From: Flavobacteriales bacterium
GTDB lineage: Bacteria > Bacteroidota > Bacteroidia > Flavobacteriales_F > PHOS-HE28
Direction of reading: 5' to 3'
Assembly (NCBI GenBank): GCA_016788485.1
Contig: JAEUSV010000005.1
Coordinates: 1-36,438 of the forward strand
Length of the DNA stretch: 36,438 nucleotides
A model generated the notes under the pieces. That model searched no databases. It was not told the DNA's origin and was given only the letters and a program-made list of their open reading frames with translations. This document shows positions 24,907-32,372 of the stretch, one piece after another. Position numbers and translations under genes: made by a program. The stretch's first letter is position 1, and every line of letters starts with the position of its first letter.

Positions 24907-25767
24907 TCAGTAGTTCCAGGCGGCTTGTCCGTTGGCGATCACCGTGGCGGTGATCGCGGCGGGCAGGCTGCTCTCGGTGGGTTTCAGGTTGTAGGGGTCG
25001 CCGGTGCGCTTGGCCGTCAGCACCACGCGGGTGTCGCTGGGCGTGGCGTAGTTGAAGTGCAGGCCGAGCCACTGGTTGGCGGCCAGGTATGCCATCACCT
25101 GCTGGCACAGGGCGGCCGCATCGCCTGCGGGGTACAGGTCGTACGTGAAGCTGTGCGACCCCACCTGTAGCGTAAGGCGATCGCCGGTGGTGGCGTCCGC
25201 CACGAAGTCCAGGCGCCATTCGGCGAGGGGGCCGGTGAGGCTCCGGTCCACGTCCTGGTAGGCCATGTCCGTGTGGGTCTTCACCAGCACCTCGAAGCGG
25301 TAGCCGTAGAAGTGGTCGCCGGCGAAAAGCAGGGGGCTCAGCTCCTGGAAGCGGATGCTCTCCCAGTACACCACATCGGGCGGCCACACGTTGGGGTCGA
25401 TCGTGCAGGTGTTGCCCTGCTCCTGCTTCATCTTGTGCAGCCAGCTCCAGCCCAGGTCGTAGGCATCGCTCAGGGCCTTCTTCTGGGTTTCGGCATCGGT
25501 AGGGTCGCACTTGGTCACGAAGTGCAGGGCCACGGTATGCTGGTGGGCTTCGTAGTCGTGGCGGTTGTCGATGTTCTTGCCCTCAAGTAGGTCCACCAGC
25601 ACGTTCCATCCGGTGTTGTTCAGGGCGTAATTGCCCAGAAGCACGTTCAGCTGCGTGCCCCACAGGAAGAAGCGGCGACCGTCGCGGGCGGCGGGGTTGT
25701 GCAGGATGCTGTTGTGGCGGTTGGCCAGCCAGCCCAGGTAGTTCAGCAGCAGGGTCCGGTCGTTCAT
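24907..25767 (-). CDS. 286-aa prophage structural protein
   Basis: No family recognised. The N-terminal half (about 1-110) is helical with MNDRTLLLNYLGWLANRHNS, HDYEAHQHTVALHFVTKCD and a helix KKALSDAYDLGWSWLHKM. The middle (VVYWESIRFQELSPLLFAG, FYGYRFEVLVKTHTD) is strand-rich. The C-terminal about 90 residues (WRLDFVADATTGDRLTLQ, SDTRVVLTAKRTGDPYNLKP) resemble the N-terminal domain of the following 534-aa protein. The pair may have arisen from one repeated domain. It starts in an ATGA overlap with the 264-aa gene's stop. Probably a tail component; no direct evidence. Confidence 0.65.
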   Translation of the reverse strand: MNDRTLLLNYLGWLANRHNSILHNPAARDGRRFFLWGTQLNVLLGNYALNNTGWNVLVDLLEGKNIDNRHDYEAHQHTVALHFVTKCDPTDAETQKKALSDAYDLGWSWLHKMKQEQGNTCTIDPNVWPPDVVYWESIRFQELSPLLFAGDHFYGYRFEVLVKTHTDMAYQDVDRSLTGPLAEWRLDFVADATTGDRLTLQVGSHSFTYDLYPAGDAAALCQQVMAYLAANQWLGLHFNYATPSDTRVVLTAKRTGDPYNLKPTESSLPAAITATVIANGQAAWNY

Positions 25768-26558
25768 GTGCGTGCGGTTTCAGCCTCCATCTCCTCGGCC
25801 ATCTGCAGCTGGCGTTCGCTGTGCACCAGCGCCGGGTGCACGGGCATCCCGCCCACCTGGTCCACGGTCCCGAACTTCTCGCCGGCCAGCGCTTCCAGCA
25901 GGCCATCGATGCCGTAGTCCTCGCCCTCTTCGCTCTTGCGCTTGCCGAACGTGCGCCAGTAACGCTCAGCCACGCCATTGCGCAGGGCGCTGTAGTTCAT
26001 GGCGGCACCCAGGCGCGTGGTCAGCGGCAGGCTGGCCAGCCGGTTGGCGCGCTCCTCGATGCCTTCGTTGTCCCACAGGCGACCCTCGGGCACGTAGAGC
26101 GCCCCCATCAGGTTCACCAGGGCGTTCGGCGTGCCCTTCTGCACCTCGTTCAGCAGGTGGTCGCAGAAGCTCAGCTGCAGCACGGTGAAGTTGCCGAGGC
26201 TGTCCCGTGGACCCTCCCAACGTGTTCCGTCGTGCTCGAGCGCGGGCAGCAGGCTCTTCTCGAACACCACAGGCTTGCCCTCCTTGGGGAAGAAGGCGTC
26301 GAGCTGGGGCAGCAGGTCGGGCCCATCGCCGAGCAGGTCCTCCACGTTGCATCGCACGAAGAGCTTCTTCGGGATCCCGGCCAGGTTGCGCAACAGGCGG
26401 AAGCGCAGCTCGGCCTCGGGCATGGCGGCGGCGCTCATCACGGCCACGCGGCCCAGCTGTTCGCCGGTCAGCTCCTTCCAGTCGCCCGGGAAGCTGAAGC
26501 GGTGCACCACGGGGTGCCCCTTGGCGTCGGGCAGGTCGTGCAGCTCGATCGTGTGCAT
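25764..26558 (-). CDS. 264-aa prophage protein, tail assembly related
   Basis: Soluble protein starting MHTIELHDLPDAKGHPVVHR followed by FSFPGDWKELTGEQLGRVAV, a W-x-E-L-T-x-E-Q-L pattern common at the N-terminus of small tail-assembly proteins in Bacteroidota prophages. The rest is helical (AELRFRLLRNLAGIPKKLF, FCDHLLNEVQKGTPNALVNL, GAAMNYSALRNGVAERYW) and ends in an acidic helix (SERQLQMAEEMEAETA). I know no precise function. A tail assembly chaperone is possible, but such genes usually sit directly before the tape measure, which this one does not. Confidence 0.6.
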   Translation of the reverse strand: MHTIELHDLPDAKGHPVVHRFSFPGDWKELTGEQLGRVAVMSAAAMPEAELRFRLLRNLAGIPKKLFVRCNVEDLLGDGPDLLPQLDAFFPKEGKPVVFEKSLLPALEHDGTRWEGPRDSLGNFTVLQLSFCDHLLNEVQKGTPNALVNLMGALYVPEGRLWDNEGIEERANRLASLPLTTRLGAAMNYSALRNGVAERYWRTFGKRKSEEGEDYGIDGLLEALAGEKFGTVDQVGGMPVHPALVHSERQLQMAEEMEAETART

Positions 26559-26562
26559 CGGT

Positions 26563-27018
26563 TCAGCGGTGCTTGCGGCTCATGCCCACGTCGTACTCGA
26601 TCCAGTCGGGCTTGCCAGTGCTCTGCTTGATGAGCACGAGGTTCCCCGTGCGGTCGAAGTCGACTTCGATGGGCGGGTAGAACTCCACCATGTCGTCGCT
26701 CAGCTCCAGGATGTACACGCGCTTGGTGCGCCGGTCCTGGGTGGTGAACTTGATCACGTAGTAGTCGTAGGTGCCCAGGGTGAGGCTGAAGGTGCGGTAA
26801 GCCACCTGGTCGCTCAGCACTTCGCCGTCGTGGTACACCTGCACCAGCACGGTGTCGGCGCCGGCGAAGAGCCCGGTCAGTTGCAGGGTGCGCTCGCCCG
26901 CGGTGCGCTGGCTCAGCGTACGGGTGAAGTCCTGCGCCTGGAGCTCAACGGCCAGGCCGATGGCGAAGGCGATCGCCAGCGCCACATAGAAGAGGATGCG
27001 CTTCAGCTGGGTGCTCAT
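26563..27018 (-). CDS. 151-aa exported or membrane-anchored prophage protein
   Basis: Starts MSTQLKRILFYVALAIAFAI with a hydrophobic segment at about 8-27 followed by AVELQAQDF, which fits a cleavable signal peptide (cut after QAQ) or an uncleaved anchor. The mature part is strand-rich (ERTLQLTGLFAGADTVLVQV, FSLTLGTYDYYVIKFTTQ, RVYILELSDDMVEFYPPIEV) and looks like one small beta-sandwich. The start at 27018 is in an ATGA overlap with the spanin-like gene, so it belongs to the lysis stretch. It may act in the periplasm during lysis, or be a virion protein. Unknown. Confidence 0.65.
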   Translation of the reverse strand: MSTQLKRILFYVALAIAFAIGLAVELQAQDFTRTLSQRTAGERTLQLTGLFAGADTVLVQVYHDGEVLSDQVAYRTFSLTLGTYDYYVIKFTTQDRRTKRVYILELSDDMVEFYPPIEVDFDRTGNLVLIKQSTGKPDWIEYDVGMSRKHR

Positions 27019-27638
27019 TGGTCGGGTGCTTGCGGTGCCAGGTGCATGTGGCGCAGGGCCATCAGGCACACCAGCAGCAGCAGGGTGCTCATGATCGCGG
27101 CCACGCGCCACCAGGGATCAACGCCGTGGGTTTCCATCTGCACCGGGCCGTTCTTCACGGCGGCACAGGGCGGGCAGGGCTCCTTCTTCGGGTGCAGGTG
27201 GATGCTGTGCACCAGGCGGCCATCCGGCAGCTGGCGCACCACCAGGTCGTACTCGTCCTCCATCACCATCAACGGGCTCACGCGGCAGGCCTGGCGGCGC
27301 ACGCCGGCCACCGCCGCGTTCACCGCCTGCTGGCGGCGCAGGGCGTCAGCCACGCGCTCCTGCTGCTGCAGGCTGTGCAGGGCGATGGTCTCGGCGGCGC
27401 GGCGCAGGCTGTCGCAGGCGGCCATCAGGCTGTCCAGCTCCACCTGGGCCCACACGGTGGTGTCCTGTATGGTGTCGCCGGGCAGGTACACGGTGTCCAC
27501 GCGGGCCACCAGCGCGTCCGGGCACCGCACCACGGCCCGGGCCACGTCACGACGTGCCCGCTCACACGCCTTACGGGGCGTGCTGCAGGCCGCAAGGAGC
27601 AGCACGGGCAGAACGAGGATCAACGGTCGTGTGCTCAT
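27015..27638 (-). CDS. Probable unimolecular spanin (u-spanin)
   Basis: The 207 residues have a lipoprotein signal at the N-terminus (MSTRPLILVLPVLLLAACST, lipobox LAAC with Cys18) and a transmembrane helix at the C-terminus (about 177-195, VAAIMSTLLLLVCLMAL). A periplasmic middle between them contains a long helix likely to form coiled coil (LDSLMAACDSLRRAAETIAL, QQQERVADALRRQQAV). A lipid anchor in the outer membrane plus an inner membrane helix in one chain is the defining layout of u-spanins, which fuse the two membranes in the last step of lysis. Its neighbour upstream is the endolysin, joined by an ATGA overlap. The topology is read from sequence; the function is inferred from topology and position. 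Confidence 0.75.
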   Translation of the reverse strand: MSTRPLILVLPVLLLAACSTPRKACERARRDVARAVVRCPDALVARVDTVYLPGDTIQDTTVWAQVELDSLMAACDSLRRAAETIALHSLQQQERVADALRRQQAVNAAVAGVRRQACRVSPLMVMEDEYDLVVRQLPDGRLVHSIHLHPKKEPCPPCAAVKNGPVQMETHGVDPWWRVAAIMSTLLLLVCLMALRHMHLAPQAPDQ

Positions 27639-28177
27639 CGCAAGAAGCGTTTCCAGTTGCCGCCGATGAACAGTTCGCGCTCGGCCTGTCGGCGTCGTAC
27701 CAGGCCGGGCAGCTCCACCAGCTTGCCGTTCACACGGGCCATGTCCCACTTCAGGAACTCGGCCGCGGCCTCGGCCCACTTGCCGGCGTTCACATGGCGC
27801 AGCAGGCTGGCGCTGCCGAGCTTGCCGGTGTTGTATTCGAAGCTCACCAGGGCGTCGAACTGGTGCTGCAGCAGCTTGCGCTGAACCAGCTTCCGCACCC
27901 GGTCGGCGCGGATGGCCAGGTCCTCACGCAGAAAGCGGATCGCGTCCACCACCGAGAGCTGGGGCCACAGCTGCAGGGCGCGCGCGCGGCCCTCCTCTCC
28001 GCGCACGGTGCCCTTGGTCACCGGGTCGATCACCACGCGGCCGAAGCCGATGGTCCAGTAACCGGCGGGGCACAGCTTGGGCTGCAGGCCGATGGCGCGC
28101 AGGTCGCCGTCGTGCAGGCTCTCGAAGTGCTGCACCAGCTCCTCGCACACCGCGCTCGCGCTCAGTTCGGTGTTCAT
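27635..28177 (-). CDS. Endolysin, GH24 lysozyme (T4/lambdoid type)
   Basis: Cleaves the glycan strands of peptidoglycan to burst the host. The 180 residues match the family's size. The catalytic region is VQHFESLHDG with Glu19, then CPAGYWTIGFG with Cys36 (the position of Asp/Cys in the lambdoid E-D/C-T triad) and Thr42. FDALVSFEYNTG (107-118) and the C-terminal ELPGLVRRRQAERELF are family hallmarks. There is no N-terminal signal or membrane segment, so it needs a holin to reach the wall; no certain holin is seen. The start at 28177 lies in an ATGA overlap with the 125-aa gene. Confidence 0.92.
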   Translation of the reverse strand: MNTELSASAVCEELVQHFESLHDGDLRAIGLQPKLCPAGYWTIGFGRVVIDPVTKGTVRGEEGRARALQLWPQLSVVDAIRFLREDLAIRADRVRKLVQRKLLQHQFDALVSFEYNTGKLGSASLLRHVNAGKWAEAAAEFLKWDMARVNGKLVELPGLVRRRQAERELFIGGNWKRFLR

Positions 28178-28551
28178 CGCTCGTTCCAGGGCAGTTTGGT
28201 CACGATCCCGCGTTCGGCGTCCAGCTGCACCACGCGGCCCACCAGGTACTCGATCCGGCCGGCGAGCTCCCGCTGGAACTTGTCCATGCGGTCGATGGTC
28301 TCGCTCTGCAGGCGGTTGGCCTCGCGCAGCCGGTCCATCGCGTTGTGCAGCTCCCTGTTGTCGATCTCCAGGCGCTCCACGTGGCGCTTCAGTTCCTCGT
28401 TCCGGTTCTTCAGCGTGGTGTTCTCGCGCAGGGCGTGGTCCAGCTGGTCGTTGGCCTGCTTCAACAGCCGATTCGAGCGTCGGAGCTCGGGCTCGGCCCA
28501 CTGCTTCAGCCACAGCAGCAGGATGAACGTGCGTTGGTGTTGAGCGGCCAT
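28174..28551 (-). CDS. 125-aa coiled-coil protein in the lysis cassette
   Basis: The protein opens with MAAQHQRTFILLLWLKQWAE, a short hydrophobic patch (FILLLWL) too short for a firm transmembrane call. Residues about 22-100 are one continuous, strongly charged heptad-type coiled coil (LLKQANDQLDHALRENTTLK, RHVERLEIDNRELHNAMDRL). The tail is EYLVGRVVQLDAERGIVTKL. It is directly upstream of the endolysin with ATGA coupling. A holin accessory, a membrane-tethered regulator of lysis, or a virion protein are all possible; no family recognised. Confidence 0.65.
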   Translation of the reverse strand: MAAQHQRTFILLLWLKQWAEPELRRSNRLLKQANDQLDHALRENTTLKNRNEELKRHVERLEIDNRELHNAMDRLREANRLQSETIDRMDKFQRELAGRIEYLVGRVVQLDAERGIVTKLPWNER

Positions 28552-29126
28552 CAGAATTTCTGCTTGTTCGTGCGGTTCAGGCGTTGTTGGATCTCGGCCT
28601 GGGTGCCCTCGATCGCATCCAGCCGGGTGTTGAGTCGTTCAAGGGCCTGCAGCACGTTCTGCTCGGCGCTCGCGTTGCTCTGCTGTGCGGCCAGGCGCTC
28701 CAGCTGCGCGGTCGCATCGGTGTGCAGTGCGTTGATGCTGGCGTTCGTAAGGCCCTGCATGCGCTCCACGCGGGCCACCCGGCGGTTCAGGTCCACCAGC
28801 GTCTGCAGCATGGGTCGCAGGATCGTGTCCTCGGCGGCGCTGCGCACGGCCTTCAGGCTGTCGGTGTAGTTGGCCAGGGCCGTGTTCACCACCAGGGCGG
28901 TGTGCTGTGCGGTCTCCGCCTTCAGGTCGTCTATCTGGGCGGTCATGTCAGCCTTGGTGCCCACCAGGTCAAGCCGCTCCTGGATGTAGCCGCTGGCCCA
29001 GAACTGCACGGCGATCACGCAGCCTGCAGGCACGGCCGCGGCCACGGCCACGTAGAGCAGCGCGCGGCGCAGGTCGCGTGGAGCGCTCTGCCACAGGCTG
29101 ATCAGGGCGGCGATCGCGGTGCGCAT
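28551..29126 (-). CDS. 191-aa membrane-anchored coiled-coil protein (holin candidate)
   Basis: A basic N-terminus (WQSAPRDLRRALLY) is followed by one clear membrane helix at about 23-46 (LYVAVAAAVPAGCVIAVQFW). A long helical, coiled-coil region then runs almost to the end (YIQERLDLVGTKADMTAQID, RRVARVERMQGLTNASINAL, QALERLNTRLDAIEGTQ). One helix near the N-terminus and two genes before the endolysin make it the best holin-like candidate, but the long soluble tail is not typical of a holin. It overlaps the next gene by one base (TGATG). Confidence 0.65.
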   Translation of the reverse strand: MRTAIAALISLWQSAPRDLRRALLYVAVAAAVPAGCVIAVQFWASGYIQERLDLVGTKADMTAQIDDLKAETAQHTALVVNTALANYTDSLKAVRSAAEDTILRPMLQTLVDLNRRVARVERMQGLTNASINALHTDATAQLERLAAQQSNASAEQNVLQALERLNTRLDAIEGTQAEIQQRLNRTNKQKF

Positions 29127-29129
29127 GCC

Positions 29130-30137
29130 TCAGATGAAGTTGCCCACGCGGCGGGTGGGGTCCGGTTTGGTGGGCTGGTCGGCGGCGGTGCGCTCGGCGT
29201 AGCAGGTACTGGCGGCGTACAAGGGCAGGTCGCCCGCCTTGGCCAGCTCCAGCAGCTTCTTGCCGAGGCCTTCTATGAACTCGTTGGCCCGCTTGGTGTG
29301 GTACTCCTGCCAGGCGTCGAGCATCTTGGCGCTGGCCGGGGCGGGCCCCGCGGCCACATCGGCGGCGCTCAGCTGCACCCAGCTCCACACGCCGCGCTCA
29401 TCCTTCTGCAGGGCGAGCTCGGTCACGGCCTCGGCGATGGTCAGGTGCGCGATCGCGGGCCGCACGAAGGCCATCAGCTTCTTGTTCGCTGCACTGAACG
29501 CATCGCCGGCGTTGCTCTGGGTCACCAGCTCGTTGTAGAGGTCCGGGCTGCACAGGGTGGCCGCGATGCGGCTATCGGCGTCCTGGTGCCGGTCCTGGAT
29601 GTGGCGCATCCGCCACCACAGCCAGTGGTCGTTGGCGATGTACACCGCATGGTTGAACTGTGCAGTGGTGCGCAGCAGGCCCTTCCCATAGGCGGCGAAC
29701 GTGCTGCTGGCCCACAGCGGGAAGTCGCTCACGCGGGCCTGCAGGAAGCCGAGCAGTCCGGCCAGCCCGCTGAAGCCGGCCAGCTTGCGCTCATGCTTGT
29801 ACCGCTCGATCCGGTTGATGCTGGCCACGTTCTCGCTGGCCACGGTGAGCCCGGTGCTGTTCAGCTGCAGGCTTCCGCCGTCGGCGTAGTGCATCACCGC
29901 CAGCTCGGCCACGGGCACGCGGCACTTCTGCAGCAGGTCGTCCAAGCGGTCGCCGTTGGTGATCGTGCCGGCCTGGTAGGCCACATGCAGCTCGTTGTAC
30001 TGCTGCTCGCCCAGCACCTGCTCCACCAGGTAGTCCTTCTCCACGCGCTCGAGCGTGGGCAGCAGGTCGTCGATCTCCAGCGTCAGCCGGGCCGGGAAGA
30101 CCGTGCGCAGGTCCTCAGTTGTTTTGAACAGCGCCAT
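29130..30137 (-). CDS. DUF6712-like head-tail connector protein
   Basis: The N-terminal MALFKTTEDLRTVFPARLTL and LLPTLERVEKDYLVEQVLGE followed by YNELHVAYQAG, with CRVPVAELAVMHYADGGSLQ, match my recollection of the DUF6712 family found next to portal genes in Bacteroidota prophages; its helical N-terminus resembles phage neck adaptors. The 335 residues are mostly helical, with a longer C-terminal part (DADSRIAATLCSPDLYNELV, PAIAHLTIAEAVTELALQ). The start overlaps the portal stop by 23 bases. Although its size would suit a major capsid protein, no HK97-fold features are visible, so connector is preferred. Confidence 0.7.
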   Translation of the reverse strand: MALFKTTEDLRTVFPARLTLEIDDLLPTLERVEKDYLVEQVLGEQQYNELHVAYQAGTITNGDRLDDLLQKCRVPVAELAVMHYADGGSLQLNSTGLTVASENVASINRIERYKHERKLAGFSGLAGLLGFLQARVSDFPLWASSTFAAYGKGLLRTTAQFNHAVYIANDHWLWWRMRHIQDRHQDADSRIAATLCSPDLYNELVTQSNAGDAFSAANKKLMAFVRPAIAHLTIAEAVTELALQKDERGVWSWVQLSAADVAAGPAPASAKMLDAWQEYHTKRANEFIEGLGKKLLELAKAGDLPLYAASTCYAERTAADQPTKPDPTRRVGNFI

Positions 30138-31530
30138 TCTCGGTGTCGGGGTTGATGCGGTCCTCTGCGGCCACCTGCTGGGTGCGGTCCAGCGTGGCCA
30201 CGTGCAGGCTGCGGAACGTCCAAGTGAGGGGCATGCCGTTGTTGTACTTGGTGTTCCATCCGTTCAGCTCGCTCACGGCATCCATCACGCTCAGCAGGCG
30301 TGTGCCATGGGGGCGGGCTCCCAGCAGGTAGTTGGTGCGCTTCACGCGATCGGCGCTACCGCTTCCGGGGCTCTGTCCGCCCTTGCTCGGGCTGATGCCC
30401 ACCAGCGCCGGGTCCACGCCCAGGCCGCGCACGATGTGGTAGTCGGTCTCCTGGCTGTCCTCCACGTAGGCGCCCTGCGCCAGCTCCAGCTTCAACGGGT
30501 TCACCTTCCACAGGCTGGTCAGCTCCCCGCTGTGCTTCTGCTCGGTCATGCGCGTCATCAGCGCCTTGGGCACGCCGGCTTCCTCCTCGCCCGCCATGAG
30601 CTGCTCGAACGCGGCCACCTCCTCGTTGATCCACTTCTTCCGCTTCTCGTCGGTGGCGTCCTTCCAGGCCTGCTCACCGAACTTCTTCGGCCAGTAGCTG
30701 TCCGCGATCTCGATCCAGTAGCGGATGGCCATCATGTTCTTGATCAGGCGCAGCTTCATCTTGGGGATGGCCACGGCCAGCTCCAGCCATCCGCTGGCCC
30801 GCAGTCCGTTCCACGGCGCCAGGGCGTAGTACTTACGGCCCGCGGTCTGCAGGCGCAGGGGGATGATGTGGCGGTACTGGCGGCTCTCCTTCAGTTGGCC
30901 CACCACGTCGTAGTAGGGGTCCAGGGCCTCCAGGGGGATCACCTTGCCCTTGTTCTTCAGGTCGGTCACCGTGCTCCATTCGGCGCACAGGTAGGCCTTG
31001 TCGATCAGGCCGGTCTTCAGGTCGTTCTGTCCGTAGCGCAGCCAGCTCTGGTCCTGCGAGAAGATGCCGACGGCCTCACCGCCCAGGTTGCGCTGCAGCT
31101 CGGCGTTCGCGTTGGCGTACCGGTAGAAGTCCAGCGAAGCCTCGTAGGCGAACAGGTCGAAGTTGGTGCGGCGCAGCCAGCGTTCGATCTCCAGGTTCTG
31201 CATCGGCTTCAGCACTTGGCTGCCGCCAGGGCCTTCCACCAGGTTGCCGTACATCACCCCTTCACCAACGAGCGTCCGGGCCTTCCAGTCGATCACCGTC
31301 TCGATGATGTCGCTCGTCTCAATGTCGGCGATCACCTTCTGGGGGAACTGGTTGTCGTACTCCCCCCAGAAGGCCAGGCCCTGGCTGCGTTGGTTCTCCA
31401 GGACCACCTCGCTGGGCTTCGGTACTTCGCTGCTCGCGATCCGTGTGGTGAAGAGCGCCTGGCGTCCCTTGTGGTACACCACGCCCACCGGCATGTCGCC
31501 TCCGTACACGAGTTCGCCCTGGGTCTCCAT
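30115..31530 (-). CDS. Phage portal protein
   Basis: Forms the dodecameric ring at one vertex of the head through which DNA is packaged. The 471 residues hold IADIETSDIIETVIDWKART followed by LVGEGVMYGNL (about 65-97), the portal stem-side signature in Bacteroidota phages, and RTNFDLFAYEASLDFYRYAN. A long clip/crown region with AWKDATDEKRKKWINEEVAA and the late IVRGLGVDPALVGISPSKGG, a typical portal feature, follow. The start at 31530 (METQGELVYGG) overlaps the stop of the 92-aa gene by one base (TGATG), so the genes are coupled. Upstream readings are antisense shadow. Confidence 0.8.
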   Translation of the reverse strand: METQGELVYGGDMPVGVVYHKGRQALFTTRIASSEVPKPSEVVLENQRSQGLAFWGEYDNQFPQKVIADIETSDIIETVIDWKARTLVGEGVMYGNLVEGPGGSQVLKPMQNLEIERWLRRTNFDLFAYEASLDFYRYANANAELQRNLGGEAVGIFSQDQSWLRYGQNDLKTGLIDKAYLCAEWSTVTDLKNKGKVIPLEALDPYYDVVGQLKESRQYRHIIPLRLQTAGRKYYALAPWNGLRASGWLELAVAIPKMKLRLIKNMMAIRYWIEIADSYWPKKFGEQAWKDATDEKRKKWINEEVAAFEQLMAGEEEAGVPKALMTRMTEQKHSGELTSLWKVNPLKLELAQGAYVEDSQETDYHIVRGLGVDPALVGISPSKGGQSPGSGSADRVKRTNYLLGARPHGTRLLSVMDAVSELNGWNTKYNNGMPLTWTFRSLHVATLDRTQQVAAEDRINPDTENGAVQNN

Positions 31531-31808
31531 CAGTTGATGTATTCGCCGTTCACGGCCAGCAGCAGGGCCAGGTGCACGTGTTGTTCGGTGCCGCGGCGCT
31601 GGCCTCGGTCCGCCGCCGGCACCAGGTTGATCATGCGGTTCCGCTGCAGGTCCACCATGCTGCCGGTGGGCACCACGGCCTTCACCGTCTTGATGTCGCC
31701 TCCTGTCCTGCGGGTAAGGCTCAGCGTGCAGAAGGTCACGTCGCAGGGCACATAGGCCCCCTGCTCGTCCACCTGGTAGATGCGTTGGAGCGCAGCACGC
31801 CGATCCAT
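31530..31808 (-). CDS. 92-aa prophage protein before the portal gene
   Basis: Small protein MDRRAALQRIYQVDEQGAYV, a strand-rich centre (CDVTFCTLSLTRRTGGDIK, TVKAVVPTGSMVDLQRN) and the end EQHVHLALLLAVNGEYIN. No family recognised; small, basic proteins in this position may assist head assembly. It opens the continuous late operon: a promoter-like box lies 31 bases upstream and a 12-base palindrome just before that. Confidence 0.6.
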   Translation of the reverse strand: MDRRAALQRIYQVDEQGAYVPCDVTFCTLSLTRRTGGDIKTVKAVVPTGSMVDLQRNRMINLVPAADRGQRRGTEQHVHLALLLAVNGEYIN

Positions 31809-31839
31809 GGCCGCGAAGGTTCACGGCCCGGATCGGCGT

Positions 31840-31847
31840 TCAAACTA
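31840..31847 (-). promoter_or_regulatory. Possible promoter of the late (portal-tail) operon
   Basis: Minus strand TAGTTTGA, a TA-n-TTTG variant, 31 bases upstream of the 92-aa gene. The perfect palindrome AGGGGTACCCCT (31853-31864) falls where the -33/-7 spacer would be. No TTG at -33, only CTG at an 18-base spacing. Confidence 0.4.
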
Positions 31848-31862
31848 CACGGAGGGGTACCC

Positions 31863-32321
31863 CTACAGCATCCCGTTGTCGGCGAAGCTGTAGTAGCCTC
31901 CGGTGGTCACGATCACATGGTCGTGCACCGCGATCTCCAGGAACTTTCCGGCCTCCACCATCTTGCGGGTCAGCCGGATGTCCTCTTCGCTGGGCCTGAG
32001 CTGCCCGCTGGGATGGTTGTGCGCCAGGATGATGGCACTGCTCAGGGTCTTCAAGGCCACGGCGAAGATGAGCTTCGGGTCGGCCACGGTTCCATGCAGG
32101 CCTCCGGTGCTGGCACGGTACCAGCCCTTGGCCCGGTTGCCCCGGTCCAGTAACAGCACCACGAAGGTCTCCTGGAGCTCCATGTAGGGCTCGAAAGCCT
32201 CGCGCAGCATCTCGTAACAGGTGCTGCTGGTGCTTACCAATGGCCGCTCCAGGCCTTTCGGGTTGAAACTGTACTTCAGGGATACTTCAGGGATCTTCTG
32301 CTCCGGTCTCTCGTTCGACAT
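31863..32321 (-). CDS. RadC-like JAB/JAMM domain protein
   Basis: The 152 residues contain only the C-terminal JAB domain of RadC (about 35-152): LQETFVVLLLDRGNRAKGWY with the upstream Glu, then ILAHNHPSGQLRPSEEDIRL with the full H-x-H-P-S-G-x3-P-S-x2-D zinc motif, then HDHVIVTTGGYYSFADNGML. The helix-hairpin-helix domain of chromosomal RadC is missing. Such short forms are frequent on mobile elements of Bacteroidota and are of unknown function; a peptidase or nucleic acid role is debated. It lies between the 89-aa gene and the portal operon, same strand. The start at 32321 avoids the antisense stretch upstream, which holds a very regular hairpin. Confidence 0.85.
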   Translation of the reverse strand: MSNERPEQKIPEVSLKYSFNPKGLERPLVSTSSTCYEMLREAFEPYMELQETFVVLLLDRGNRAKGWYRASTGGLHGTVADPKLIFAVALKTLSSAIILAHNHPSGQLRPSEEDIRLTRKMVEAGKFLEIAVHDHVIVTTGGYYSFADNGML

Positions 32322-32372
32322 TGCTTCTGGGGAATTGGTTTGGCCTTCCCCAGGGCCGTCGATCGGATAAGC

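Noticed and set aside
27635..28177. Signal-arrest-release endolysin
   Set aside because: The N-terminus (MNTELSASAVCEELVQ) is not hydrophobic enough for a SAR segment.
29130..30137. Major capsid protein
   Set aside because: The size fits, but the helical N-terminus and the pattern match DUF6712-type connectors and no capsid features are visible.
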